Source: Puccinellia tenuiflora (Eukaryota; Streptophyta; Magnoliopsida; Poales; Poaceae). Taken from it: a stretch of 64,000 nucleotides of DNA. Position 1 is the first letter of the stretch. The number at the start of each line of letters is the position of its first letter. This document shows, piece by piece, positions 44,451-54,990 of this stretch. The notes under the pieces were generated by a model. That model was given only the letters and a program-made list of their open reading frames with translations, was not told the origin of the DNA and did no database searches. Made by a program: the position numbers and the translations under genes. The stretch spans positions 124,001-188,000 of the forward strand of contig QRDG01000609.1 of the NCBI GenBank assembly GCA_012064385.1, given 5' to 3'.

Positions 44451-47400
44451 ATTCCCGGGTCCTGCGCATACGCCGACCCGGAGGACTCTATCACCCCGGC
44501 CAAGAGCCCGGGGGCTGCCATGCCGTCAGCCGGCATCTCATTCCCGGGTCCTGCGCATACGCCGACCCGGAGGACTCTATCACCCCAGCCAATAGCCCGG
44601 GGGCTGCCACGCCATCAGCCGGCATCTCATTACCGGGTCCTGCGCATACGCCGACCCGGAGGACTCTATCACCCCGGCCAATAGCCCGGGGGCTGCCACG
44701 CCGTCAGCCGGCATCTCATTCCCGGGTCCTACGCATACGCCGACCCGGAGGACTCTATCACCCCGGCCAATAGCCCGGGGGCTGCCACGCCGTCAGCCGG
44801 CATCTCATTCCCGGGTCCTGCGCATACGCCGACCCGGAGGACTCTATCACCCCGGCCAAGAGCCCGGGGGCTGCCACGCCGTCAGCCGGCAATCTCATTC
44901 CCGGGTCCTGCGCATACGCCGACCCGGAGGACTCTATCACCCCGGCCAAGAGCCCGGGGGCTGCCATGCCGTCAGCCGGCAATCTCATTCCCGGGTCCTG
45001 CGCATACGCCGACCCGGAGGACTCTATCACCCCGGCCAATAGCCCGGGGGCTGCCATGCCGTCAGCCGGCATCTCATTCCCGGGTCCTGCGCATACGCCG
45101 ACCCGGAGGACTCTATCACCCCGGCCAATAGCCCAGGGGCTGCCACGCCGTCAGCCGGCATCTCATTCCCGGATCCTGCGCATACGCCGACCCGGAGGAC
45201 TCTATCACCCCCGACCAATAGCCCGGGGGCTGCCACGCCGTCAGCCGGCATCTCATTCCTGGGTCCTGCGCATACGCCGACCCGGAGGACTCTATCACCC
45301 CGGCCAATAGCGCGGGGGCTGCCACGCCGTCAGCCGGCATCTCATTCTCGGGTCCTACGCATACGCCGACCCGGAGGACTCTATCACCCCGGCCAATAGC
45401 CCGGGGGCTGCCACGCCGTCAGCCGGCATCTCATTCCCGGGTCCTGCGCATACGCCGACCCGGAGGACTCTATCACCCCGGCCAAGAGCCCGGGGGCTGC
45501 CACGCCATCAGCCGGCAATCTCATTCCCGGGTCCTGCGCATACGCCGACCCAAAGGACTCTATCACCCCGGCCAATAGCCCGGGGGCTGCCATGCCGTCA
45601 GCCGGCATCTCATTCCCGGGTCCTGCGCATACGCCGACCCGGAGGACTCTATCACCCCGGCCAATAGCCCAGGGGCTGCCACGCCGTCAGCCGGCATCTC
45701 ATTCCCGGGTCCTGCGCATACGCCGACCCGGAGGACTCTATCGCCCCGGCCAATAGCCCGGGGGCTGCCACGCCGTCAGCCGGCATCTCATTCCCGGGTT
45801 CTGCACATATGCCGACCCGGAGGACTCTATCACCCCGGCCAATAGCCCGGGGGCTGCCACGCCGTCAGCCGGCATCTCATTCCCGGGTCCTGCGCATGCG
45901 CCGACCCGGAGGACTCTATCACCCCGGCCAATAGCCCGGGGGCTGCCACGCCGTCAGCCGGCATCTCATTCCCGGGTCCTGCGCATACGCCGACCCGGAG
46001 GACTCTATCACCCCGGCCAATAGCCCGGGGGCTGCCACGCCGTCAGCCGGCATCTCATTCCCGGGTCCTACGCATATGCCGACCCGGAGGACTCTATCAC
46101 CCCGGCCAAGAGCCCGGGGGCAGCCACGCCGTCAGCCGGCATCTCATTCTCGGGTCCTGCGCATACGCCGACCCGGAGGACTCTATCACCCCGGCCAATA
46201 GCCCGGGGGCTGCCACGCCGTCAGCCGGCATCTCATTCCCGGGTCCTGCGCATACGCCGACCCGGAGGACTCTATCACCCCGACCAATAGCCCGGGGGCT
46301 ACCACGCCGTCAGCCGGCATCTCATTCCTGGGTCCTGCGCATACGCCGACCCGGAGGACTCTATCACCCCGGCCAATAGCCCGGGGGCTGCCACGCCGTC
46401 AGCCGGCATCTCATTCCCGGGTCCTACGCATACGCCGACCCGGAGGACTCTATCACCCCGGCCAATAGCCCGGGGGCTGCCACGCCGTCAGCCGGCATCT
46501 CATTCCCGGGTCCTGCGCATACGCCGACTCGGAGGACTCTATCACCCCCGGCCAAGAGCCCCGGGGCTGCCACGCCATCAGCCAGCAATCTCATTCCCGG
46601 GTCCTGCGCATACGCCGACCCGAAGGACTCTATCACCCCGGCCAATAGCCCGGGGGCTGCCATGCCGTCAGCCGGCATCTCATTCCCGGGTCCTGCGCAT
46701 ACGCCGACCCGGAGGACTCTATCACCCTGGCCAATAGCCCAGGGGCTGCCACGCCGTCAGCCGGCATCTCATTCCCGGGTCCTGCGCATACGCCGACCCG
46801 GAGGACTCTATCGCCCCGGCCAATAGCCCGGGGGCTGCCACGCCGTCAGCCGGCATCTCATTCCTGGGTTCTGCACATATGCCAACCCGGAGGACTCTAT
46901 CACCCCGGCCAATAGCCCGGGGGCTGCCACGCCGTCAGCCGGCATCTCATTCCCGGGTCCTGCGCATACGCCGACCCGGAGGACTCTATCACCCCGGCCA
47001 ATACCCCGGGGGCTGCCACGCCGTCAGCCGGCATCTCATTCCCGGGTCCTGCGCATACGCCGACCTGGAGGACTCTATCACCCCGGCCAATAGCCCGGGG
47101 GCTGCCACGCCGTCAGCCGGCATCTCATTCCCGGGTCCTACGCATACGCCGACCCGGAGGGACTCTATCACCCCGGCCAAGAGCCCGGGGGCAGCCACGC
47201 CGTCAGCCGGCATCTCATTCCTGGGTCCTACGCATACGCCGACCCGGAGGACTCTATCACCCCGGCCAATAGCCCAGGGGCTGCCACGCCGTCAGCCGGC
47301 ATCTCATTCCCGGGTCCTGCGCATACGCCGACCCGGAGGACTCTATCACCCCGGCCAATAGCCCGGGGGCTGCCACGCCGTCAGCCGGCATCTCATTCCT

Positions 47401-48685
47401 GGGTCCTGCGCATACGCCGACCCGGAGGACTCTATCACCCCGGCCAATAGCCCGGGGGCTGCCACGCCGTCAGCCGGCATCTCATTCCCGGGTCCTACGC
47501 ATACGCCGACCCGGAGGACTCTATCACCCCGGCCAATAGCCCGGGGGCTGCCACGCCGTCAGCCGGCATCTCATTCCCGGGTCCTGCGCATACGCCGACC
47601 CGGAGGACTCTATCACCCCGGCCAAGAGCCCGGGGGCTGCCACGCCATCAGCCGGCAATCTCATTCCCGGGTCCTGCGCATACGCCGACCCGAAGGACTC
47701 TATCACCCCGGCCAATAGCCCGGGGGCTGCCATGCCGTCAGCCGGCATCTCATTCCCGAGTCCTGCGCATACGCCGACCCGGAGGACTCTATCACCCCGG
47801 CCAATAGCCCAGGGGCTGCCACGCCGTCAGCCGGCTTCTCATTCCCGGGTCCTGCGCATACGCCGACCCGGAGGACTCTATCGCCCCGGCCAATAGCCCG
47901 GTGGCTGCCACGCCCTCAGCCGGCATCTCATTCCCGGGTTCTGCACATACGCCGACCCGGAGGACTCTATCACCCCGGCCAATAGCCCGGGGTCTGCCAC
48001 GCCGTCAGCCGGCATCTCATTCCCGGGTCCTGCGCATGCGCCGACCCGGAGGACTCTATCACCCCGGCCAATAGCCCGGGGGCTGCCACGCCGTCAGCCG
48101 GCATCTCATTCCCGGGTCCTGCGCATACGCCGACCCGGAGGACTCTATCACCCCGGCCAATAGCCCGGGGGCTGCCACGCCGTCAGCCGGCATCTCATTC
48201 CCGGGTCCTACGCATACGCCGACCCGGAGGACTCTATCACCCCGGCCAAGAGCCCGGGGGCAGCCACGCCGTCAGCCGGCAATCTCATTCCCGGGTCCTG
48301 CGCATACACCGACCCGGAGGACTCTATCACCCCGGCCGAGAGCCCGGGGGCTGCCACGCCGTCAGCCGGCAGTCTCATTCCCGGGTCCTGCGCATACGCC
48401 GACCCGAAGGACTCTATCACCCCAGCCGAGAGCCCGGGGGCTGCCACGCCGTAAGCCGGCAATCTCATTCCCGGGTCCTGCGCATACGCCGACCCGGAGG
48501 ACTCTATCACCCCGGCCGAGAGCCCGGGGGCTGCCACGCCGTCAGCCGGCAATCTCATTCCCGGGTCCTACGCATACGCCAACCCGGAGGACTCTATCAC
48601 CCCGGCCAAGAGCCCGGGGCTGCCACGCCGTCAGCCGGCAATATCATTCCCGGGTCCTGCGTATCCGCCGACCCGGAGGACTCAG
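44451..48685 (+). repeat. Satellite: about 47 tandem copies of an 89-bp unit
   Basis: The unit contains CCGGGTCCTGCGCATACGCC, GACCCGGAGGACTCTATCAC, CCCGGCCAATAGCCCGGGGG and CTGCCACGCCGTCAGCCGGC. Length 89 is not a multiple of three, so the frames open over it rotate and have no coding meaning. Variant units define a higher-order repeat of 12 units, 1070 bp: the rare form CTGCACATAT/C occurs at 45801, 46871 and 47941, exactly 1070 apart, and GGGGGCAGCCACGCC at 46121, 47192 and 48261. Each unit carries GCCCGGGGGCT, similar to the element's polypurine tract. Confidence 0.97.
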
Positions 48686-48975
48686 GACTTTTCATCTGGT
48701 TTCAAGGATTTTCATCTGGCTTCAAGGATTTTCATCCGGCTTCAGGACTTTTCATCCGGCTTCAAGGCTATTAATCCGGCTTCGGGACTTTTCATCTGGC
48801 TTCAAGGCTTTTAATCCGGCTTCAAGACTTTTCATCTGGCTTCAAGGCCTTTAATCCGGCTTCAGGATTTTCATCTGGCCACAACTTTCATCCGGTTTCA
48901 AGGATTTTCATCCGGATTCAAGGATTTTCATCCGGCTTCAAGGATTTTCATCCGGCCTCCAGTTCGCCCGGCGTC
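48686..48975 (+). repeat. Short tandem repeat (TTCATCTGGCTTCAAGGA type)
   Basis: About a dozen degenerate units of 18-26 bp with TTTTCATCCGGCTTCAAGG as core. Confidence 0.9.
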
Positions 48976-49107
48976 AAGTTCGTCCGGCTTCAAGTTCATC
49001 CGACTTCGACTCCAAGTTCCAGCTCCGACTCTAGCATCTCATCCACAACAACCAAGACAAGGGGAAGATCGCGAAGTCTTCCCAGCAAGCTAGCAATACT
49101 CCACGAT

Positions 49108-49119
49108 CTCGGGGGCTAG
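49108..49119 (+). other. Polypurine tract of the nested element
   Basis: CTCGGGGGCTAG lies immediately before the right LTR. Confidence 0.8.
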
Positions 49120-49780
49120 TGTCGGGGGAGTGACCCCCGGGTATACCAAAGTCCACGACTCGACAAAAGAACAAGAAAAGCCAACCACGAAGATCAAAGC
49201 AAGCTGCTGGCTGGAGCTCCAGGCAGCCCGTCCGGCTGGAGTTCTAGGCAGCCCGTCCCGGTTGGAGCTCCAGGCAGCCCATCCGGCTGGAGGTCCAGGC
49301 AGCCCGTCCGGCTGGAGCTCCAGGTAGCCCGTCCGGCTGGAGCTCCAGGCAGCCCGTCCGGCTGGAAGCTCCAGGCTGCCCTAAGTAGTACTAGTTGGGC
49401 CTAATAGGCCACCCCTTTGTCCCCTGGGCATCCCCTTTATAAGGTGCACCAGGGAGCCCTTGAGAGGCAACCTTGAGAGGAAACCCTAGATACATATTTG
49501 GGAGGTGGAGGCTCTTCTCATCCCCACCTACTCCTTCTTCCTCCTCTAGCTAGAGAGAGAAACACAGCTCAAGGAGCAACCATGTAGCCTAAGATCTATG
49601 CCATGATATACATCAGACATGCAGGACGTAGGGGTGTTACCTCCACAAGAGGGCCCCGAACCTGGGTACATCGTGTGTGTTCTTGCCGTGCTTGTGCCCA
49701 ATCCCGCCGGAATGCCATCGCCGCCTTGCCCCATAATCTTTTCCATCCTAGATGGATATGCCGTGCAACCCACCACGACA
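49120..49780 (+). repeat. 3' LTR of the nested element, with an expanded 25-bp array
   Basis: 661 bp. The extra 101 bp over the left LTR is explained by four more copies of the unit GGCTGGAGCTCCAGGCAGCC-CGTCC (49209-49381). Confidence 0.95.
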
Positions 49781-49951
49781 TGTGGCGATGCCTGTCGCCC
49801 TTTTGTAATGACTGTGCTAGTTGCAAAACTTTATATGAGATTTTGCATCTATCTTGATGTCTTTGTGCCTCGCGACTTCTTCTAGCCCCCGGGCCTTCTT
49901 CAAGAAAGATGTCTCATACTTGGCTGCTTAGCTTGCTAACAGGTAAATCCA

Positions 49952-50808
49952 ATGATTGCTGCTCCGTCTTCTGATGCCGCGCCACATGTCCATGCGGCCG
50001 TGACTGCTGGTTGTTCTTCCGGGAACCGCGACTCCGGTGATTATCGGCTCACGATGCTCCGGGATCGCTGCGCCAGGCTTGAGCAAGACCTGCGGGTGGC
50101 GCAGGGTGCCTTGGCCGTAATTAAGTCGAAGCAACCTCGCCCCGCTGAACGGGAAGCTTTCCTTCTTGAGGAGTTGGAAAAGGCCAACAATGACTTACTG
50201 TGTAAGTGGCTGCAAGCCCCCGAGTCTTTTGACGTCGCTCGTTTCCTTAGTTGTTTCATCTTTCCTTTGTGTGTAGGTGTACAACAAGACCCTCAAGCTG
50301 AGGCCAGTCGGGTGGATAATCGGCTTCGCTATGTTGCCGAAGCTGTCGGGCGTGACACCACCTCATTTTGGTCAGACCCCTCACGAGGTCGAGTGTTGGC
50401 TGTTCTTCAGGATCGCATAAGCCAGGTGACGTCCTTCGCCGGGACGTGCCGTTCTGCACTGGCGCTTGTGTACACGGCGCTGTTCCCTCTGGATTCGCAG
50501 CCGCAGGGTCTTGGGCTCTCATGGCGCGATTCCGCAATGGCAAGGCTGCGCAGAATTTTATCCGGACGCAGCTTCTCAGCGGTGCGACGTACGCCTTAGC
50601 TTTTGTTCACCGGCGGCACCCGTATCTCATCCTGAGGGGGATAGAAGAAGTCCCCGACAAGGAAGACAGGGAGCCTACGCCGATGGAGACTCACTATCGC
50701 GCCGTAGAGGATGTAGCCGTCAAGTTGATTAGGAAACTGGAGCGTGACACCGAGATTTACTCGGACTATGTGGCGTCACGGGTTCCAAAGGACGAGCCTG
50801 TAGATTGA
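49952..50808 (+). pseudogene. Antisense gene B of the Tat-type element, coiled-coil protein
   Basis: A second plus-strand gene lies beyond the nested insertion. From ATG 49952 it gives a coiled-coil part (LTMLRDRCARLEQDLRVAQG, EREAFLLEELEKANNDLL). After a likely intron (about 50202-50277) come VDNRLRYVAEAVGRDTTSFW and LVYTALFPLDSQPQG, and after a lost base near 50510-50515 the frame continues MARFRNGKAAQNFIRTQLLS to KDEPVD and the stop at 50808. It resembles the C-terminal parts of other antisense Tat proteins in style. It may be a second gene or a displaced 3' part of the same gene block. Confidence 0.6.
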
Positions 50809-50919
50809 TTTTTTTGTTTCTGCAAGCACATTGTATATTTGCAGAGAATCTGTATGCTTGCTCTTTAAAGCTTGGAGTTGTTTTGTATGTAGAGTTTGTT
50901 TTGTTTTGGCCTAAACAAC

Positions 50920-51065
50920 GCAGCCCCCGAGTATCGGGTGCTACGGAGGCGGTCTTCCTTGCTTTTGTTTTGCTCGACAGCGCAGCCTCCGAGCGTCGGG
51001 TGTTGTTCCGGCAGAGAATGATTTGCGCTCGAACGGCGTAGCCCCCGAGTATCGGGTGCTACGTC
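50920..51065. repeat. Three-copy repeat with polypurine-tract-like motif
   Basis: GCAGCCCCCGAGTATCGGGT, its variant GCAGCCTCCGAGCGTCGGGT and GTAGCCCCCGAGTATCGGGT lie about 60 bp apart in the space between the ends of the antisense gene and pol. Confidence 0.85.
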
Positions 51066-51211
51066 CGGAGCTGGATATGATAGCTGCCCTTTCGGGTGTT
51101 TATTTTGTGCGCTGTGTGTTGGCTCATATGGTAGACGAACATTGCGCTTTATTGCTGGAGGCATGGTCTCTAGTGTTTACAGGGGTGGCTGACCAGCCTT
51201 TGATAGTTGTG

Positions 51212-52450
51212 CTACGCGTAAAAGCGTCGCAGTTGCGCCGCGTTCCAAGGGTTGCGGATGAGTTCGCCTGTCTTCGGGTCCTTCAAGCGGTACGCGCCTC
51301 CACCGATGACCTCGGCGATGATAAAGGGTCCCTCCCATGGGGAGGCAAGCTTGTGCACCTTCTTCTGTTTGAGCCTGAGTACTAGGTCTCCTTCGACAAA
51401 GGCTCTTGTTCGCAGCCGCTTGCTGTGATAGTTGCGGAGGTTCTGCTGGTAGATGGCCATTCGGGAGAGTGCGATGTCCCGGGCCTCATCCAGCAAGTCG
51501 ATGTCGTCTTCGAGTGCGGCTTCAGCGTCGTCTTCGTCATACGCGACGATGCGAGGTGCATCGAAGCGTATGTCATGTGGCAGGACTGCTTCTGCTCCGT
51601 ACACGATGAAGAATGGTGTGTACTGCGTCGATCTGTTGGGCGTGATGCGCAAGCTCCATAGCACCGATGGTAGCTCCTCTACCCAGGCTCCTGCTGCACG
51701 CCTGAGTGGCACCAGGAGGTGCTTCTTGATGCCGCTGCATACGAGACCGTTTCCCTTTTCCACCTGCCCGTTAGATTGCGGGTGGGCGACTGAAGCGTAG
51801 TTCAGCTTGATGCCCTTCTCCTGGCAGAACTCTTGGAACTCCTCGGCTGTGAAGTTTGTCCGTTATCAGTGATCATGTTGTGAGGCACCCCAAAACAGAA
51901 CATGATGGACTTGATGAAGTTGACAACTGAGGTAGCTGCGCAGTTGGTAATTGGCACGGCCTCTATCCACTTGGTGAATTTATCAACAGCCACAAGTAGA
52001 TGTGTGTGTTCTCCTCGAGAAGACTTGCGCAGTGGCCCGACCATATCGAGTCCCCGCTGGGAGAAAGGCCACGCCAAAGGTATTGTCTTCAGTTCTGACG
52101 CCGGTGCATGAGGTCGTGTTGCGAATTTCTGGCAGCCAATACACCGCTTGACGATGTCCTCGGCGTCCTGTAACGCCGTGGGCCAGTAGAATCCAGCACG
52201 CAGGGCCTTGGCGACTAAGGCTCTGCTGCTAGCATGATGTCCACACGTGCCAGCGTGGATCTCGAGGAGCATGGCCTTGCCGTCCTCTGATGCGATGCAC
52301 CTCTGGAGGATGCCTGATATGCTGCGCTTGTACAACTCTCCGCCGATTATTGTGAATGCTTTGGCACGGCGAGTGATACGACGTGCTTCGACTGTGTCCT
52401 CTGGAAGCTCTTGCCGGAGCATATATGCCAGGAATGTCTTTGTCCAGATA
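51212..52450 (-). pseudogene. Integrase domain of gypsy pol
   Basis: The zinc-binding part (HAGTCGHH ... CIGCQKF), the first catalytic Asp (RGLDMVGPL), the second (MITDNG) and the Glu (NGQVEKGN) are visible in order, followed by a C-terminal part ending AAQLRRFYA at 51212. A one-base loss at 51858-51862, just after TDNG, shifts the frame. Integrase joins the cDNA ends to the host chromosome. No chromodomain follows. Confidence 0.85.
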
Positions 52451-52574
52451 GGCTCAACGAGGAATACTTCGACTGAAGGTTCTGCTGCTACAGATGCTAC
52501 TTCGCTTGCAGCTTCGGTCCCGGTTGCCGGTGTAGAGGGAGCCGCAGGCTGCTTGACCTTGATAGATCTTTTAT

Positions 52575-54335
52575 TTATCTTCTCCAGAAAGACTCCGGGG
52601 GGCACCTTAGTTTCAAGGACCCGACGTTGGCGAGTGTGTCTGCCTCCTCATTGCTTGCTCGCCCGACATGGCGGAGCTCGCAGCCGTCGAAGCTTCCTTC
52701 CATGATGTTATACAGGTTCCTGTATGCTATCATGTTCTCTGTTGTTGCATCGCACTCCTTCATGGTCTGTTGCATGACCAGGTTTGAGTCTCCGTATATC
52801 ATCAGGCGATCAGCGCCGCACTCCTTAGCCATCTTCATCCCATGGATTAGGGCTTCATATTCTGCTTCGTTGTTGGATGGCTTCTCAAAATCCATCTGCA
52901 GCACATAACGAAGCTTGTCGCCTTTGGGTGATATGAGGATAACACCTGCTCCTGCGCCTTCGTTCCTCTTGGACCCATCGAAGTACATGGTCCATGAGTT
53001 GGACGTATCGGGTACCGACGGCAACTGCATCTCCATCCACTCCGTAGTGAAGTCGGGGAGGACTTGCGCCTTGATTGTTGTCGGGTGTTTGTATGTTAGG
53101 TCTAGAGGACCTAATTCGATGCTCCATTTGGCGACTCTGCCTGTCGCTTTGGAGTTGTTGAGTATGTCGCTTAGCGGAGCCGCGCTCACCACCGTGATGG
53201 GGTGCTCTTAGAAGTAGTGTGCCACCTTGCGTGAGGTCATGAATACCCCATACGCCAGCTTCTGATAGTGCGGGTATCTCTGCTTCGACTGAGACAACAC
53301 CTCGTTGAGGTAGTATATTGGTCTCTGCACGCCATGAGCTTTTCCTTCTTCAGCCCGCTCGACTACCAGCACCGTACTGACTACCCTGTTTGTGGCCTCT
53401 ATATAGAGATACATCGGCTCCTTTTCGTGTGGTGCCACCAGGACTGGTGGCGTTGACAGGGTGCGCTTGAGGTCGACGAAGGCGGCTTGGGCTTCCTCGG
53501 TCCACTCGAAGTGGTCCGTCTTCTTCATCAGGTTGTAGAACGGGAGCGCCTTCTCCCCAAGCCTGCTAATGAATCGGCTGAGTGCCGCTATCCTTCTCGA
53601 GAGCTACTGCACATCTCTGAGCTTCGACGGTGCCGGCATCTTCAGGAGTGCCTGTATTTTCTCCGGGTTTGCTTCGATGCCTCACGCAGATACGAGGTAG
53701 CCTAGTAGCTGCCCGGCTGGCACACCGAACACGCACTTAGTAGGGTTCAGCTTGATGATGTATTTCTTCAGTGCGGCGAATGTTTCGCGAAGGTCGTCAA
53801 GGAGCGTGTCTTCCTTCTTGGTCTTGATGACGATGTTGTCAACGTAGACCTGGACATTGCATCCGATCTGCTCCTTGAGGCAGTTCTGCATCATAAGCCG
53901 GTACGTTATGTAGCAGTAAACACCAAAGGGTGTGATGAATGCTATTTTCTCTTCGTCTTCTTTCTTCATCCTGATCTGGTTATAGCCTGAATAGGCATCC
54001 AGGAGGCAGAGCCGCGCGCAGCCTGCAGTCGAGTCGACAATCTGGTCGATTCGAGGCAGTGGAAAATGATCTTTTGGACAACACTTGTTTAATGAAGTGA
54101 AGTCGACACACATGCGTAGTATGTCTATGTTCTTCTTTGGCACCAGGACTGGGTTGGCGACCCAGTCAGACTTCTTGATCTCCCGAATGAAGTTGGCTGC
54201 CAGGATCCTATCGACTTCTTGCCCGATGGCGAGGCGCTTCGGTTCCGCAAAGCGGCGCATCGTTTGCTTGACTGGCCTCGCATTGGGCAGGATCTGGAGG
54301 GCGTGCTCGGCGAATTCCCTGGGTATGCCTGGCAT
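52575..54335 (-). pseudogene. Reverse transcriptase and RNase H of gypsy pol
   Basis: RT motifs are RMCVDFTSLNKCCPKDHFPL, LLDAYSGYNQI (first catalytic Asp) and QVYVDNIVIKT, where the second Asp of the YxDD box is Asn. About ten residues between GVYCYIT and MMQNCLKEQ, a conserved RT block, are missing. Stops lie near 53604 and at 53209-53211. The connection region (53528-53208) and RNase H (53192-52575: MYFDGSKRNEG, NNEAEYEAL, IYGDSNLV, ASNEEADTLA) retain their acidic residues. The enzyme would copy the genomic RNA, but this copy cannot. Confidence 0.85.
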
Positions 54336-54990
54336 GTCGGCTGGACACCAGGCGAAAATCTCCCAGTTCTCACGTAGGAACTCGACGAGCGCGCCTTCCT
54401 ATGCGGAAGGCAAGCTCGTCGATACGAGGACCGTCTTCTTAGGGTCTGTCGGGTGCACCTGATGCTCCCTTGTGTCGTTTGTCGCGTTGAAGGCAGAGCC
54501 TGACGCTGATTGTTTGCCCTCGGGAAAGAGGGTGCGGTTGTTGGTGAGTGCCAACTCCTGGAGCTGCTCCTGCGCCCCGAACGACTCAGAGATCGTGTTG
54601 AACTTGCGATCGCACTCGTCGGATCGTTCAAAGTTTCCGCTGACGGTGATTGTCCCGTAAGGCCCCGGCATCTTCAGCTTCAAATATGCATAGTGTGGCA
54701 CCGCCATGAACCGTGCAAATGCTGGTCGTCCCAGGATGACACGGTACTGCGACTTCCAGGCAACCACCTCGAACTCTATCCTCTCCTTCCGGAAGTTAGC
54801 TGGATCACCAAAAATCACGTCGAGTGAGATCGTTCCCAAGGGATAGACTGGTCTCCCTGGTACTATGCCGTGGAAGGTGTTGACGGAAGGCGCCAGGCTT
54901 GTCGTCAGTATGTTCATTCCGCGCAGCGTGTCAGCGAACATGATATTGATTCCGCTGCCACCATCCATGAACACGCGGCTCATACGAAGC
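54336..54990 (-). pseudogene. Aspartic protease region of gypsy pol
   Basis: FMDGGSGINIMFADTL carries the active-site Asp in the DGGS form used by this lineage. VILGRPAFARF follows at the expected distance. A frame change near 54985-54995 and a TAG at 54399-54401 interrupt it. The protease would cut the polyprotein. Confidence 0.8.

Larger units (their letters stand above)
41868..49780 (+). mobile_element. Non-autonomous LTR retrotransposon (7.9 kb) nested in the gypsy element
   Basis: LTRs of 560 and 661 bp (TGTCGGGGG...CACGACA) are flanked by CGTGG and TGTGG (5-bp target copies with one mismatch). A primer-binding site follows the left LTR and a polypurine tract precedes the right one. No gag or pol domain is visible. 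The body consists of a GC-rich segment, a 4.2 kb satellite and a short repeat block, so it must use proteins of another element. Outside the variable array the LTRs differ at about 9 of 487 positions (1.8%), near 0.7 million years, younger than its host element. Confidence 0.9.

Noticed and set aside
44451..48685. CRISPR-like array or repeat protein gene
   Set aside because: Units are contiguous with no spacers. The 89-bp period rotates the reading frame, and identical-looking frames appear on both strands. It is a satellite in a plant retrotransposon.
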